In this document: positions 46,423 to 58,884 of the stretch, one piece after another
Layout: each line of letters starts with the position of its first letter
How positions within the stretch are numbered: position 1 is the stretch's first letter
From: Adiantum capillus-veneris
Lineage: Eukaryota > Streptophyta > Polypodiopsida > Polypodiales > Pteridaceae
Length of the DNA stretch: 64,000 nucleotides
Direction of reading: 5' to 3'
NCBI GenBank assembly: GCA_014529385.2
Contig: CM043969.1
Span: 35,092,446 to 35,156,445 of the forward strand
Translations under genes and position numbers: made by a program
Notes under the pieces: model-generated
What the model was told of the DNA's origin: nothing
What the model saw: the letters and a program-made list of their open reading frames with translations, nothing else
The model's database searches: none

Positions 46423-47950
46423 TTATATGTTAAACAGATATGAATCAGGAAGTTCATCATCAACACCCGCAGGTGCTTCCCCATGAAATAGTCGTGAAAG
46501 ATGATCTGCTCTCTGGTGTGTGGTGCCCTTTTTTACAACCACCGTGAAGTCAAACTCAAGCAACAATATAAACCAACAAACAATTCTTCCAGTGTTGCAA
46601 GGTTTGTTTACTAGAAATAGCAGAGCTTGATGATCCACGAAGAAGAAAAACTTGTTTGCTAGAAGGTACTGTCTAAATTTCTTGATAGCATAGATCATTC
46701 CCAGACCTTCTCTTTTCGTAGTGGTATAATTGCTCTCTGTGTTTTTTAGTTGTCGACTGGAGTAGCAAAATGGGAAAATCCATCTTCTTCTCTCATGGCT
46801 GGGCTAATATGCACCAGATGGCATAGGCTAATGAATCCACATGGACATGGAAGATTTTGCTCCAGTTAGGGCCTTGCAAAATTGGAGCTGAAATCAAATG
46901 TTGCTTCAATTTTTGAAAAGCATGCTCACATTCCTCCGTCCATTCGAACTTAGTGATGAGGGCATAAAATGGCTTAGCTATTACAACATACATATATATA
47001 TGAAACATCGGAAGTATCCGCAATGCCCCATAAATGCTTGCACTTCTTTTATATTTGTTGGTCTCGGTAGTGCAACAATCGTCTACACCTTTTCTTGATC
47101 GGTTGAAATGCCGTTTTTGGACACTATGTGGCCCAGAATTCTACCCTCTCTTACCATGAAGACACATTTTTCCGGGTTTAAGCAAATAGGTTCTGTATTT
47201 TTCAAAGACTCTACTCAGATGACTGATGTGGTCACTTCGTCGATGGGAATGAACACATAGATCATCCATGTAGATCTCCAAAAATTGTCTGAGATATTCT
47301 TTGAATGCATGGGTCATTAGTCTTTGAAATGTGGTTGGGGCATTGGTCAAGCCATAAGACATTACCCTGTATGCAAATATACCCCACTCTATTGCAAATG
47401 CCGTCTTATGCCGATCTTCCGCCTTAATCGTCAACTGGTTGTAGCCTCAGAACCTATCCAAGAAACTATAGGCCTCTTTCCCTGCTACCCTCTCAATAAA
47501 ATGATCAGTTATTGGCAGTGGGAAATTATCCCTCATGGTGGCTGCATTTACTTGCTTGAGGTTTACACAAACACGCAGTTTTCCATTCTTTTTGGATATC
47601 ACCACAATGGGGGACATCTACTCTATGTGCTCAATCTTGTAGATAAACTCAGCGTCCTTTAGTTTGTCTATTTCCTCCTTGATTTTCTGTGCAAAAGTTT
47701 CATTGTACGTGTAAGGACGTTGTCTGCGTGGTTTGGCATCACTCTTAAGGGGAATCGTGTGCTAACATATCTCCCGATCTATCCTCTTTAGATCTTTGTA
47801 TGACCATGCAAAGACATCTTTATATTGCATGAGCGTATCGACTAGAAGTTGCTCTTCCTCTTCAGTAAGGTCCATGGCAATATATGCCAGTTTAGACTCC
47901 TCACCAGGTTCTGCTAAGTTTGATGATTTTCGTGTTTTCAGGCCCATCAT
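46423..47950 (-). pseudogene. E3 reverse transcriptase and RNase H
   Basis: Starts with QYKDVFAWSYKDL (47950-47762). Catalytic YMDD at 47261-47272 within FLEIYMDDLCVHS, preceded by MSYGLTNAPTTFQRL. RNase H part at 47023-46423: FEWTEECEHAFQKLK, then YAIKKFRQYLLANKFFFFVD and QRADHLSR. Broken by stops and frameshifts. Confidence 0.8.
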
Positions 47951-49013
47951 AAGAATTTCCTAGTTCTTTGGGATCTCATTTGGTTTTTTTGCACCACTAT
48001 CTTCCTATCTTGAATGGTATACTTCTTATAGTGGGATGGTGCATCAAATTTATCATCATTTGATTCTTCATCAGTTTCCATTTCTGTTGTCCAAACTTCT
48101 TTCAACGCTCGTTTCAAATCATTGTATTTGACTTTGCACTTCATCGTAGACAACTTAAACGGTTTCTCAGTATCTTTCTCTTTTTTTTGTTTTTGTTTTG
48201 ATGTTGTTTTGGTTGAGTCAGGTTTCATATATCGCCCTGAAATCCTATCCTTGAGGCAGTGAGTCGCTTCGACTAATCTCAAGTACTACGTTTTGTCAAT
48301 CAATTGAATGACTCATTCCTCGTTGTGCTTGTTGTGGTTATCTCTACGTTTATCTCGATACTTGCGTTGTCTTCGAGGGTTTTGGTTTGGGAAATCATAG
48401 TAGATCACTCGACGATCCTTCCATTTGATGCTCTGGCTCGAGCTACTAGACAGCTCATCGTCCGCATTATCCTCTAGCATATTATCAGTGGAGTCTTGAC
48501 AATATTAATCTTCGCCATTCGTTTGGGCAAGGTCTCGTACAAAGATTTCGTCCACTATGCGTCGGCACTCAGCCACCCCTTCCTTGTTAGGTACGTCTTC
48601 CTTTGTCTTCGGAGTTAGGCGGACATTCATCATCTGGAATGGAATGATATCATACCCTTCCTCATCACAAAATTTGGTGAGGGTCACTTCATTGACACAA
48701 ACATCAAGAGCAGCTAGTACTTGTTGCACGGTTCGAACATGTCTTTTGGAAAAGTCTCTGGTATGTATGCTTCATCTTGTGCAGTCCTATCAAGAATGCA
48801 GTCTTCCTTTTTTAGATTTCCAAAATCCAAAGCTTCTCCTGTCCATTGATGAGCTTTGTTCTGGAGCCAAGCCAGTATTCCTCCTTCTTGGTCAATAATG
48901 GAATGCAGGTCTTCTCCTGGGGCTCTTTCTACGTCTTTATAGCTATGATCTGTGACACTAATTTTCATAGTGACATCCTTGTTCCTAAGATAGATATAGT
49001 CGTAGCCCCAATC
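47951..49013 (-). pseudogene. E3 linker between protease and reverse transcriptase
   Basis: Open pieces at 48968-48714, 48729-48505 and 48282-47947, Lys/Glu rich, without a recognised domain. Their length and position fit a spacer in the polyprotein. Confidence 0.4.
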
Positions 49014-49367
49014 TTAAACCATTTTGAGCTGACGCATGAATGGTCTGCCTAGAATGATGTCAAAATTGCTGCTCTCATCGAAATTCATAATAGCGAAGGT
49101 GTGTTCATATGCAATTCCACAAGAGGTTACCACAATCTGCTCCAAGATGCCAATAGGTCTCTCCAGGTACCCATTCGCTAGTTGAAGTTTCATTCTCATT
49201 TTTTTTAGAGCAAGTTTTCCCCATTTTTTCCAGATTTCTTTGGTGGCTATGGAAATTCCAGCTCCACTATCCAATATGGCTACCGATTTTACATCCTTGT
49301 ACTCTACCAGTAGGGTAGTACTTTCTTCTTCACCTTCACAATAGTCCCCTACCTTGTTTATTGGCAC
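49014..49367 (-). pseudogene. E3 protease
   Basis: VAILDSGAGISIATKEIW (Asp at about 49269-49271) and FDIILGRPFM: a normal retropepsin with DSG. In an open frame of 117 residues, in the usual place between gag and reverse transcriptase. Confidence 0.75.
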
Positions 49368-49842
49368 TGGCTCATGTTTAGTTTTCTTCGAGGGTTGTGT
49401 CTTTAGCGTGTTTTGAGAAGCTTAAGGTGAAGTAATTACAAGCCCTATTTTTTCCAAATTTTTCGCGACCTCGTCCCTAAGATGTGGTCTAATGTTCAGC
49501 AACTCTACAAAGTCAGTGTACAACGGATAGGTGATGACAGCAGCTCGTGAAGAGTTTTAGTGTCCATCATCTTAGGATTGACTTTCCATAGAGATGGAAC
49601 TTTCCTTACCTCCGATCAAGTTTCAGGGTTACCAATAAATCAAGGTAAAGTCTTCAACAACTGTGGTTTACTGTCTTCTGATATTGATGTGCCTGCATCT
49701 CCATACAATGATTGGATGCCATCCGGGTAGAGCTCATGCTCCAGGTGGATTTCTGGGATAGGAGCTGAAACAAGTGTGGCACTTCCGTCTTTCCTATTCC
49801 TAGTCTATTCCGATAGCTCTTGAGGCCATTGTTATTCTACCT

Positions 49843-51430
49843 TCAGAATTGGCAGTGGTACCTGAGAATGCGTTCCATCTGTTGTACCACCCTTGTATCC
49901 AAAGGTGTTTCGTCGACTAGATTGGGTAGGTTATTCACTTCAATTCCCCTCTCATCTAACTCCCGAATCTTTTCTCGTATGAGTACCTCGGTTTTTGGAG
50001 TCGTAAGAACTGATGGTTCCTTAAGCGCTTGAGCAGCTTGAATGAGCTCTTTCATGTTTAGCCTCTCTTTCTCATAGCTAGGATGAGGGTACGTTAACCA
50101 CCGATCCTCTTGGGTTTCGTTAGGCTTTAGCCTTGCTTCGTAATCTTTCAAAATTGCATCCAAGGGTTCAACCACCTTGTCTACTAATAATGATCCTCCT
50201 GATGGCAGCTCCGATAGTTTCTTTGTCTCGTTGGATAATGTCGGAAGAAATGCATATGCATTCCTATCCATTTTCCTTTCATAAGTATGGTCTGAATCTT
50301 CTCAGTATGAGACTACCTGGATCATACTTTGATCAGAAGGTGGTTCTATGGGTTGAGGAATCCTTACCATAGCCCTATTTTCCGGGGGGAAAGGAGGTTG
50401 ATGTCCCAACAATGGTTGATATTTTTCCTGACCCAAGATTGCATTATTTGGCCCCACTTGGTACCTTGGAGTGGGAGGAAGTGGTTGTCCCCCATGTGGT
50501 CCATATTGTCTCTCTCTAACATAGTTCCGATTATAGAAACATTCGTGAGTTTCATGGTTTGTCCATTTTTGTTCTGTAGCACACCATTTAAATATTTGTT
50601 GTGCGTTCGATCCTGGCCTTTGTTAAAGGTTGCACCACTGGGTTGCATGGTCACCTCCACAAGTATCGCATTTTTGGGTGGGTGGTTGTCGTGTGTTTGG
50701 GTTTGTCCGGTTTCCTTGGTTCATCCTCTTGATCACTTACTCAATCATTCGATCAACGTCCGGCACAATTGGGTTTTTCCCTCCCAATTTTGTCGTGGAC
50801 TCACTCGTCGTTGAAGAGGTGCTTTGCAGTTATCTACAAGATACAACGCCTCTTTTGTGACTTGCTCAAAGGTTACACAGGCTTTCAGGTGCAAGTCCTT
50901 TTTGAGAGTGTCATTTTTCAGTCCCTCTATGAAGAGGACTGATAGTCTTTCATCCTAAGGTAATTCTCAAGCAGGGCATCTTTCTATGTCATGCTTGAAA
51001 CGAAGCAATGCTTCCTTCACTTTTTCTTCTGGGAGACAGTGTTATGCTTGATCCCTCTTTTTGAGAATTCCTCGGCGAATTCTCGGAGAAGTTGCTCAAT
51101 ACTTGGGAATTCCAAGCTGTTTAATGGTTGAAACCAAGTCAGTGCATTACCTTCCAATTTCATATTGAGTGTGGAAATGAATTACATGTTCCGCTCTCAA
51201 TACTTGTTTAAAGATTGAAACATGGGCATATGGATCACCATATCCATTATAATTTTTGGGCAAGCATTTTGCTACCTAAGATGGTCGCATACACCTGGCC
51301 TCTGCAACCATTCTAACAACTCCTAGTCCCCCTGGGATGGCTTCTCTTGGTTCGTAATCTCCTCTTGGTACTAACAGTGGTATCCTTTCCACCATACGCT
51401 CATCAAGTCGATCTCCTGTGATATTTGGAG
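49843..51430 (-). pseudogene. E3 gag with zinc knuckle
   Basis: A knuckle CDTCGGDHATQWC (CX2CX3HX4C) lies near 50630-50670. The region from 51300 to 50900 has gag-like sequence (WFQPLNSLEFPS, EFAEEF) with many stops. The open frame 50271-49843 is acidic and ends the gag part. Confidence 0.5.
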
Positions 51431-51434
51431 GGGT

Positions 51435-52643
51435 TCAAGTGGTGTAAGTGAATTCAGGAACACAGCTGCCCCTATGTGTGTTCATGGAAGCCCTAGTCGT
51501 CGTCGACCCTAAGGGTTCTATTCTTGGAACTCGTTCATGTCCATAAGAATCCTCCACTCTAGTTCTCAAGGGGCTCTCAAGTACAGTCTCAGGTCTGATA
51601 GGAGTAGTCGTGGTTTTTTCAGCTTCTGGATTTACATAGTATTGGTGGAGTGGCCCTCCAAAATATGTATATCTCTCTAACTCCTTCTGATCCAATGGGG
51701 AGTACTTTCGGCCATACTTGTCCATTATGACCACCTAAATACTTCTACCCTCCATGTACGTGTAAACATACAAGTTTTTCCGGTCAGTTAATTCCTTGAT
51801 GCGATGCTCGTCACATCTGTAATAGAGTGTTTGGTCTCCATTATTGAACTTATAAAGCCCCACATATGTGTTGTCCGTGTTAAGGCGCTCTGTCTTATTG
51901 GTGCGTCTGAGTACCGCGTTTTGTTTCTCCATTTTGGGTGGTGCATCGGTCGGTTCATTATCTACTTTGTCCTTGGTGCTGGTCATTCCCCATTTATCCA
52001 CAATATAAGGGTTATGAACCACTAGGTACATCATTCCCTCTCGGTCTAAATATCTATCCACGTCATAATCAACATCTACAAGGTCTCTAAACTCGCTCGG
52101 CTTATTTTCCAACTTAACATTGTAGCGGTCCATTGCATCCTTAGAGATTTTGGCTTTAAGCACGTTTTCAAATTGAAACTTCAAATACAACAATTTTACA
52201 TCAGATGCAAGCTAAGAAGGACTTGCACCCATCGAAGATGTTCCCTTGGGGTTTGACTTGTTAGAATCTTCGGCCATGAGGCCATATGATCTCTCAGACA
52301 AAGTGTCAAAGAAACTCTCCTCTGAAATGGGTTCCAAAGGTGGCAGTGGTCTTTGTTTCACACTTTCTTCCATTGAGTGATTACTCCCTTGATCAAAGAT
52401 GTTGTGGTTCCTATTCTGGTACAATCTTCCTGACCGCAGATTCATGAAGAATTGATAAGGGTTATGAACCACTAGGTACATCATTCCCTCTCGGTCGAAA
52501 TATCTATCCCCGTCATAATCAACATCTACAAGGTCTCTAAACTCGCTCGGCTTATTTTCCAACTTAACATTGTAGCGGTCCATTCCATCCTCATAGATTT
52601 TGGCTTTAAGCACGTTTTCAAATTGAAACTTCAAATACAACAA
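51435..52643 (-). pseudogene. E3 N-terminal ORF, internally duplicated
   Basis: Two frames begin with the same 60-residue stretch (MLYLKFQFENVLKAKI ... GMMYLVVHNPY). The copy at 52193 continues into GLYKFNNGDQTLYYRCDE and a Thr/Pro-rich tail. The copy at 52643 continues into a different acidic end. No domain recognised; probably the start of gag or an extra ORF before it. Confidence 0.4.
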
Positions 52644-52880
52644 CTGTACATCAGATGTAGGCTAAGAAGGACCTACACCCATCGAAGTTGTTCCATTGGG
52701 GTTTGACTTGTTAGATTCTTTGAGCATGAGGCCGTATGATCTCTCAGACAAAGTGTCATAGAAACTCTCCTCTAAAATGGGTTCCAAAGGTGGCAATGGT
52801 CTTTGTTTCACACTTTCTTCCATTGAGTGATTACTCCCTTGATCAAAGATGTTGTGGTTCCTATTCTAGTACAATCAGAC
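52005..52880. repeat. 452-bp tandem duplication in E3
   Basis: Two adjacent copies, about 52005-52437 and 52457-52880, starting at agggttatgaaccactagg in each, with a few percent divergence by eye. Confidence 0.75.
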
Positions 52881-54635
52881 TCATGAAGAATTGATAACAA
52901 GAAAAATCCAAACCGAGTTACCTCATTAAACAATTTGAATCTCCTGTTTGTTCTTGCTTGCTGGGTAGTATCTTCTAGTACCTGCAACCTGTCAAAAATG
53001 TGCTTGATAGCTCTAAGCTTACAGCTATTCTTGTTAGTTCTTGCTTTTGTTCTACAAAACTTAGCACACACTTTCCTACACAACCTCAACAATTTTGATC
53101 CAATTTCAATTTTGAAAGAAGCACCTGGTTGCTATGGCCTAGCTCCTTGTGTGGTAAGTTTCTATCTCTATTCTGGCTCAGAGGTACATGGATCACGATC
53201 CATGTTGAGAAGCCAATTGAACTTCTATTGCTATCATCAGTTTTAACATGATTAAGAGGTCTTCCATTACCAATGTTTTTTGAAATGAATCTCAGGACTA
53301 GAGACTAAGTTGATTTTGTCACTTGCCTGAGCTTCTGTTAGTTCTGAGTTGTTGGAATGGTTTCTTGCTTCCAATTTCAACTTTGGAAGGACCACTAGAC
53401 TCTCTAGCTATGGTACTAGTTTGGTGTCAATTTGTGTCACCTTTTGCCTTTTTTTCTTTTTGAATTTTTCTGATAAGGGTCCTTGAGGATAAAGTGCTCT
53501 AATTGTGATCAATTCACTGCTTGTTCTTTATCAGCTCAAATTTCCAAAAAGGTACATGGATTGCGATCCATGTTTGGCAAGGATTTGGTCTAACACTTTG
53601 TGAGCTGATCACACAAGGTATAATGATGTTATTCCCCAAGTATTTTTGGATTTGGTCAGTTTTTTCAAAGTGAGAAGCAGGGTTTTGTGTCTATTTTGCG
53701 GTTTTTTCCAAACCACTCCTTTTCTGGTATTTTGACCCGCTTTTCTCACTTTTTGTCTATGGCTTCTTTTGGGAAAGCTGTTCAACTAGTATTCAGGAGT
53801 ACTCTGGTCAAATCTCAATGCCAGATGTCTACTTGGAACATGGATCGCGATCTATGTTGGGAAGCACTTGGGCATGAAATTTGGTTCTATGGATCCCTTG
53901 CTTCTAGTTGGTCCCAATTCTCGTCTCTTTTTAGATTTGGACAAATAAAAGTTCAGTTTTTCCTTATTTCCCTTTTTTCCAAGGTTTTGGTCTGCTCACT
54001 TCAATCTTTTGATTTTTATGACCTTCTAGCCCTCTTTTTCTCACCAAACTCAAGGTTCTGATGCCTGACAGCCTGTCCTAAGTAAAGAAAATAATTTTAG
54101 CACATTTTGCCAAAAAGGTACATGGATTGCGATCCATGTTTGGCAAGATTTTTGACAGGTCTTTGCACAATCTTTTTCAACAAGTGTTTTTATCCCCTTC
54201 TTGAAAGTTTTATTGGGTTTGGTCTAATTTTGAAGCTCTGACCATCACTTCTTCAATTTTTTCCGAGTTATGGTCTTCAACACCAAAATAAGATTTTTGA
54301 CAGTTTTTCCCTCGATTCTTTTGGCCACAATTGATGGTGTGATTTGTTTCCTAACCTAATCCTATAACTGAAATGAATATGCAAACATAGCTGAACTCAA
54401 CAGTACAGAAATACAACAATGTGTGTGGTGGAAGAGCCCTTTCCAAGCATATGAAAAATCAAAGAATGAAATACTATCTTGTACTGGCTAGTCTCGGACT
54501 CCAGTCTCTATTAAGCACTAAACCTACTTCTAGCTTCTTCACTGTCTACGTGTAAGTGGAACAGTTATCAAAAGCTTGAAGGGAGATTTTTTTTTTTTTT
54601 TGTACACTGAGTCACTCACCACCTAAGGAACGATT
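52881..54635. other. E3 leader with 20-bp palindromes
   Basis: Non-coding, T-rich. Four copies of the acatggat...atccatgt palindrome lie near 53197, 53555, 53838 and 54119, each usually preceded by aaaaaggt or a similar run and followed by tgttgggaagc or tgtttggcaag. No gene supported. Confidence 0.6.
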
Positions 54636-54654
54636 TCCCCGACAGTGGTGCCAA
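54636..54654 (-). other. E3 primer-binding-site candidate
   Basis: Minus strand TTGGCACCACTGTCGGGGA directly after an LTR end ...CGCTAACA. It resembles the TTGGCGCCGTTGxCGGGGA type of binding site known in plant Athila-like elements. Confidence 0.6.
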
Positions 54655-56888
54655 TGTTAGCGGGAAGCCACGAGACGGACATTGTCAGGGGATAAGTGTT
54701 CGAAACTTGAGCCAGGTCAGCACCTGGCTGTTGGTTGTGGAAAAATTGAGAGCAAAAATTTGCCGCACCGCACAATACAATAGCTATTAATCACTTGGTA
54801 ATGATGTCGACGCACAAAACTTGCTCAGAAATCGGTAACACCGACGAAATTGATGCAAAATTATGAAGAAGTGTCGTTAACGACACCGTTAATTGATATT
54901 AATGACGATTTAGGACCTTAAACTCTCCTTATAGAATACTCTAGGCGGTTAACGGCTCTGCGATTCAATAAAAAGAAAGAAAATAAAATTAGGTTGCCTG
55001 CCGACGAACAAAATCCTAATGTGCCGGTTCTATCTGTTGGAGTTGTCTTCAATCAATGTCTATGCCGAAAGTATTTCTTCTCCTATGACTGCTTACAAGC
55101 CCTTGTTGATCTTTCCTTGCCTAAGCCGATGAGAAATAGTCTCCTTGGTTGCCTTGGTTGCAAAGCCCTGGCTTAAGCCTTGCTAGGATTAAGAGAGAGA
55201 GTTCGCCCTTGCATGGCTTGGAGATTTAGAGAGAAAGCTCGCCCTTGCTTTGGTTTTGAGATTGAGAGAGAGAGATTGCCCTTGTTTGTGTGCCGAGGAC
55301 AAGCCGAAGCACCTTCGGATCGGATCTTGAGAGAGGCTCGCCCTTCCCTAGCTTTGGATTGCCGATCAAGAGAGAAGCTCGCCCTTGCTTCCTGGCTCCT
55401 CCTTACTCCCTTCGTTATGCGTCCCTTGATTATCGAGAGAGAGCTCCTTATGCCTCCTTGCCTCCTTCGTTAATGCCCTCCTTCTTCTTCTCTTGCTCGT
55501 TTTCCTTTCCCCACACTTATCATGCAAAAAATAATACCCTATTAATAGCCCTCTCCCTCCCTTAGCAACGACGGCGCCGTCGTTGCTAGGGAGGCATAAA
55601 AAAAACCCCCTTGCTGACGTGGCAGCCCGGATCCCGACCTGCGCGAAATCTTACGGGACAGTCTCCGAAACTGTTCGCCTTGGCGATCTGAAGGCTTTTT
55701 CCTTCTCAGTCGCGCTCAACCGAGCTCTCTGTCGCCAAGTGCGAGCTCATCCCGCCGCTCCTGTCTGTGCGTTGCCTCACGTTGCCATGCTTGCCTTTTA
55801 TTTTTTTGCTTACACACGAAAGCCCTTAATTTATCTTTTGGGCGGCCAAGGTTGTGGCCCTTGGGCGGCCACTTGAATTGTGAGTATGGGTGACCATAGC
55901 CTTTGTAAGGGCATTACATTTAGCATACATGTCGGCCAAAGCACTGCCAAGCACGACATCTCTTTCAAGCAGTCCTTGCCAACAGTTTCATCATGGATTC
56001 TCTCCCCTCGGGGTCAATCCCGCAATCAATGCATTCCAAAAGACGACATTTTTTACTAAGACCTCAACAAGAACTTTGTGTGCTCTCGTAACGGCACCAC
56101 AGTTGGCACGCATATCACCCAAGCAATGTTAAGGTTGACATTCGGATCCAAACGTTTTTAGCATTACTGTAAATTAATATGAACCTCCCTGTTTGGCATA
56201 TGTATCGGCCAAAGCTCTGTTAAGCACATCATGTTTTAGCCGGCCATGGAATTGAATTCAACTGGAGCATTAGCTATCAATGCACTGATGGAGATTCAAT
56301 TCTGAACAAGATATTCCTCCAGCACTTATTCCACCATTTTCCATAACCCGGATGAAGCTCAAAACTGCCAGTTGAGATGCCAACCGAGCTGACTGGACTA
56401 GTACGGAACCGGCCCCCGATGAATCTTTTACGGCCAATATCTTGGCGACTGGAACTCCGATCCTGATTTGAAAAGACTGACGTGCTCCACAAAGTGAGCA
56501 CTTCAGGCCTATGCATTCATTTCAATTTTGTAACCTCAACTATAGTTGCCCAATTCGGTACGGATCTGCAATCCACTCAAACTTCAATATGCCATAACTT
56601 CTTCACCGTAGCTCCAATCGACGAGCCGTAAAGACAGGCCAGTAGAGCACTTCAAGCAGTGCAGTTCTAGGTCATAATATCCCATCCATGCCCACTTCAA
56701 GCATAACACTTTTTAGCATCATTAAGGAATCTGTAGGCCTTTTTACCCGCTTTGACATACATTCAGCATTGAAATTGTCCTGTTACCGGGCCTTAACTAC
56801 TGTTCATTAATCATGTAAGATTCAAACAACTTGATGTGCATTTTTTTAGCATCTTTCTCAGCATGGGAACAGAGCTGCACAACATCCA
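54655..56888 (-). repeat. LTR bounded by PPT and PBS
   Basis: Minus strand TGGATGTTG ... GCTAACA, 2234 bp, with canonical TG/CA ends. On its upstream side is AGAGGGGG after the E4 integrase tail; on its downstream side is the E3 binding site. It contains a repeat of gctcgcccttgc with gagagag (about 55185-55400), a 26-bp perfect palindrome (55563-55588) and two loosely repeated segments near 55921 and 56195. Open frames here are not supported as genes. Confidence 0.5.
55185..55400 (+). repeat. Degenerate ~60-bp repeat within the LTR
   Basis: Four loose copies of gagagagaagctcgcccttgc with varying spacers. Confidence 0.6.
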
Positions 56889-56931
56889 CCCCCTCTGAAC
56901 CTACAGAGCCTCCGGTCTGTGCCAACCGTAC

Positions 56932-57372
56932 TTATAAAGCATCATCAAGAGCATCATCAAACTCATCGTCTGATGCATACATAACATTGTCTTCAGGAGG
57001 TTGATCTGTGTTGAAGTCTCCAATATTAATCTCACCATCTCGTTGCTTAAACAATTTAACTCTTTTCTCTGCAACAATAGGCACCTTGAGCTCAGTCCCA
57101 TCAAGCTCGCATAACTTGTAGGTTGCATTATCATAAACATGAAGTACTACATATGGTCCGAAGAATCGTTTAACCATCTTTCGCATAGCAGTATACTGGT
57201 TCTCCAGGCTACTATCATATACAAGGACCCAATCCCCATCTTTAATAGCACGAGGTCGTAGTCTATGCTTACCATCAAACGCTGCTTTGTTCTTCAACCT
57301 TGCTTCCTTAAGCATTACTTTAGCCTGTTCAATATCTTCGACGTCTCTCAAGTTGGCGTATGCGCAATGCAA
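56932..57372 (-). pseudogene. E4 integrase C-terminal tail
   Basis: Contains DGDWVLVYDSSLENQY and FFGPYVVLHVYDNATYKL, the GPY-type tail, then a long acidic end. One frameshift separates it from the integrase core. Confidence 0.75.
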
Positions 57373-58288
57373 GCAAATCTTCTGTAGACGTACCTTCTTC
57401 CCATGGAATTATGGTCCAAGAGATAACTGCTTCCTCTGTAGGCATAATGGGTTTTTGCCCGTACATTAGCTCAAATGGCATAAAACCTGTAACAAAACTA
57501 TGTGTAGTTCGATCATCCCATAAAGCAAATGTTAAGAGTTTAGGCCAATCACCAAGATGTCCCTGACATGCCTTTGCTACAGCTTTAACAATAGGCAAAT
57601 GCCCTCTTTCACTTTTGCCATTACCCTCTGGATTGTATACTGTAGTGAGAGCCAATTTAATGCCCAAGCGAGCAAAGAAATCCCGAGCTTCATCTGCATC
57701 AAGCTCTCCTCTATCAGCAGTAATTCTACCAACACATCCATACCTGGAAATAAAATCCTCAAGCAAGAACTTGCTTACGAAACTCGTAGCCTTGGTACGC
57801 AAAGCTCTACCTTCCACCTGATTAGTAAGATCCTCTCTGGCAAGAACAATATACCGCATCTGCCAGACACCTACTCGCATGGTAATCAGGTCCACCACCC
57901 ACTTGTAGTGCATAGCTAGTGGATAGGTGGGATGCAATCCATCTCGATGTTGCACATTAGAATACTGTTGGCATATTAGGCATGTCTCCACAAACTGAGC
58001 CACGTCTTTATACATACCTTTCCACCAGTAACGATCCTTAATCTTGACAAAAGTTGCCCAGACCCCTCTGTGTCCAGCCCATAAACTTTCATGAAACTCT
58101 TTGATAACCTGTTGTTGAGTCACTTTGTCACAAACAACCTGTTGCGGTACTCCTTTAGAGCGTTTTTGCTGCTTCCATAAATGGCCATTCTTTAGAAAAT
58201 AGACGTAAGCTTTCTTCCTGATCTTTTTGTACTCTTGATCCGTCCACCCTTCATGCTTTGTAAGAGTGCTAAGGTTGCGACCAATCAA
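57329..58288 (-). pseudogene. E4 integrase
   Basis: About 320 residues: H2C2 site (HESLWAGHRGVWATF, then ETCLICQQ), then the DDE core: VVDLITMRVG, TADRGELDADEARDFF, NPEGNGKSERGH. Its first codons (LLIGRNLSTL) rejoin the RNase H frame once the hAT-like insertion is removed. Confidence 0.85.
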
Positions 58289-58429
58289 CAGGGATTTCAA
58301 AATGACGTGATCACACTATAATTTCAGGTTAATAACAATAGAAATGCAAAATAACAAATATTTTGTTAATTGGCATTCATCTTTTTTTACCTCCAGGGAG
58401 ACCTGGAGACTGGCTCATAGCTCGCCAAG

Positions 58430-58500
58430 CTAATTAGTTGGCCCGCCGGGCTAGTGAATCTTCCCGGCGGTCACGTCGGGTAAAGCTATTTGCCCGCCGG
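58430..58500. repeat. GC-rich subterminal motifs, left end of hAT-like element
   Basis: Several copies of gcccgccgggc and related cccggcgg. The same motifs appear near the other end at 59795-59890. Confidence 0.55.
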
Positions 58501-58884
58501 GCCCACCTTGGCTATATAAAGGTGACGCCGGTGCTTGTCTTTTCACAAAAGAATTAGATTGAAAAGTCTTCACCAAACTTTCTGGCAGCTTTCCACATTC
58601 TCAAATCAGTGTAGCAGTAATTTTTTTAACCCTTTTTTTATTGATGTTTTTTTGAGTTTTTTGCGTTAAAACTTAAAGGTTTAAAATTTCTTTTATCAAA
58701 TCATTGTACGTTGATGCACTGGCACATGGTTGCAATTGTGGCTAGGTGTGTCATTGCAAAATCTCAGTATGCTATCTCTTCTTTCAAGTATTATTCAAAC
58801 CAAACATTAGTGTTATAATGAATATCACACACAAGCGTAGTAGTGAAGCCTGAAGGGAATAAACCTCAATCTATTCAAACATGT

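Larger units (their letters stand above)
43587..54656 (-). mobile_element. E3: decayed Ty3/gypsy element, unusual domain set
   Basis: Minus-strand order from high to low coordinates: primer-binding site 54654-54636; leader with palindromes to about 52900; tandemly duplicated gag-proximal ORF; gag with a knuckle; protease; reverse transcriptase and RNase H; two H2C2 zinc domains; integrase core; integrase tail; second aspartic-protease-like domain; extra C-terminal region; purine tract near 43590. Many stops and frameshifts. No target duplication or matching LTR pair could be found, so the outer boundaries are tentative. Confidence 0.75.

Noticed and set aside
41384-54600. 41.4-43.6 kb and 52.9-54.6 kb as the LTR pair of E3
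   Set aside because: They share only the 20-bp palindrome context; its order and spacing differ and the long stretches do not align by eye.
54994-56132. Plus-strand open frames at 55-56 kb as genes
   Set aside because: They lie in a probable LTR, overlap in several frames, have repeat-derived sequence and no domain.
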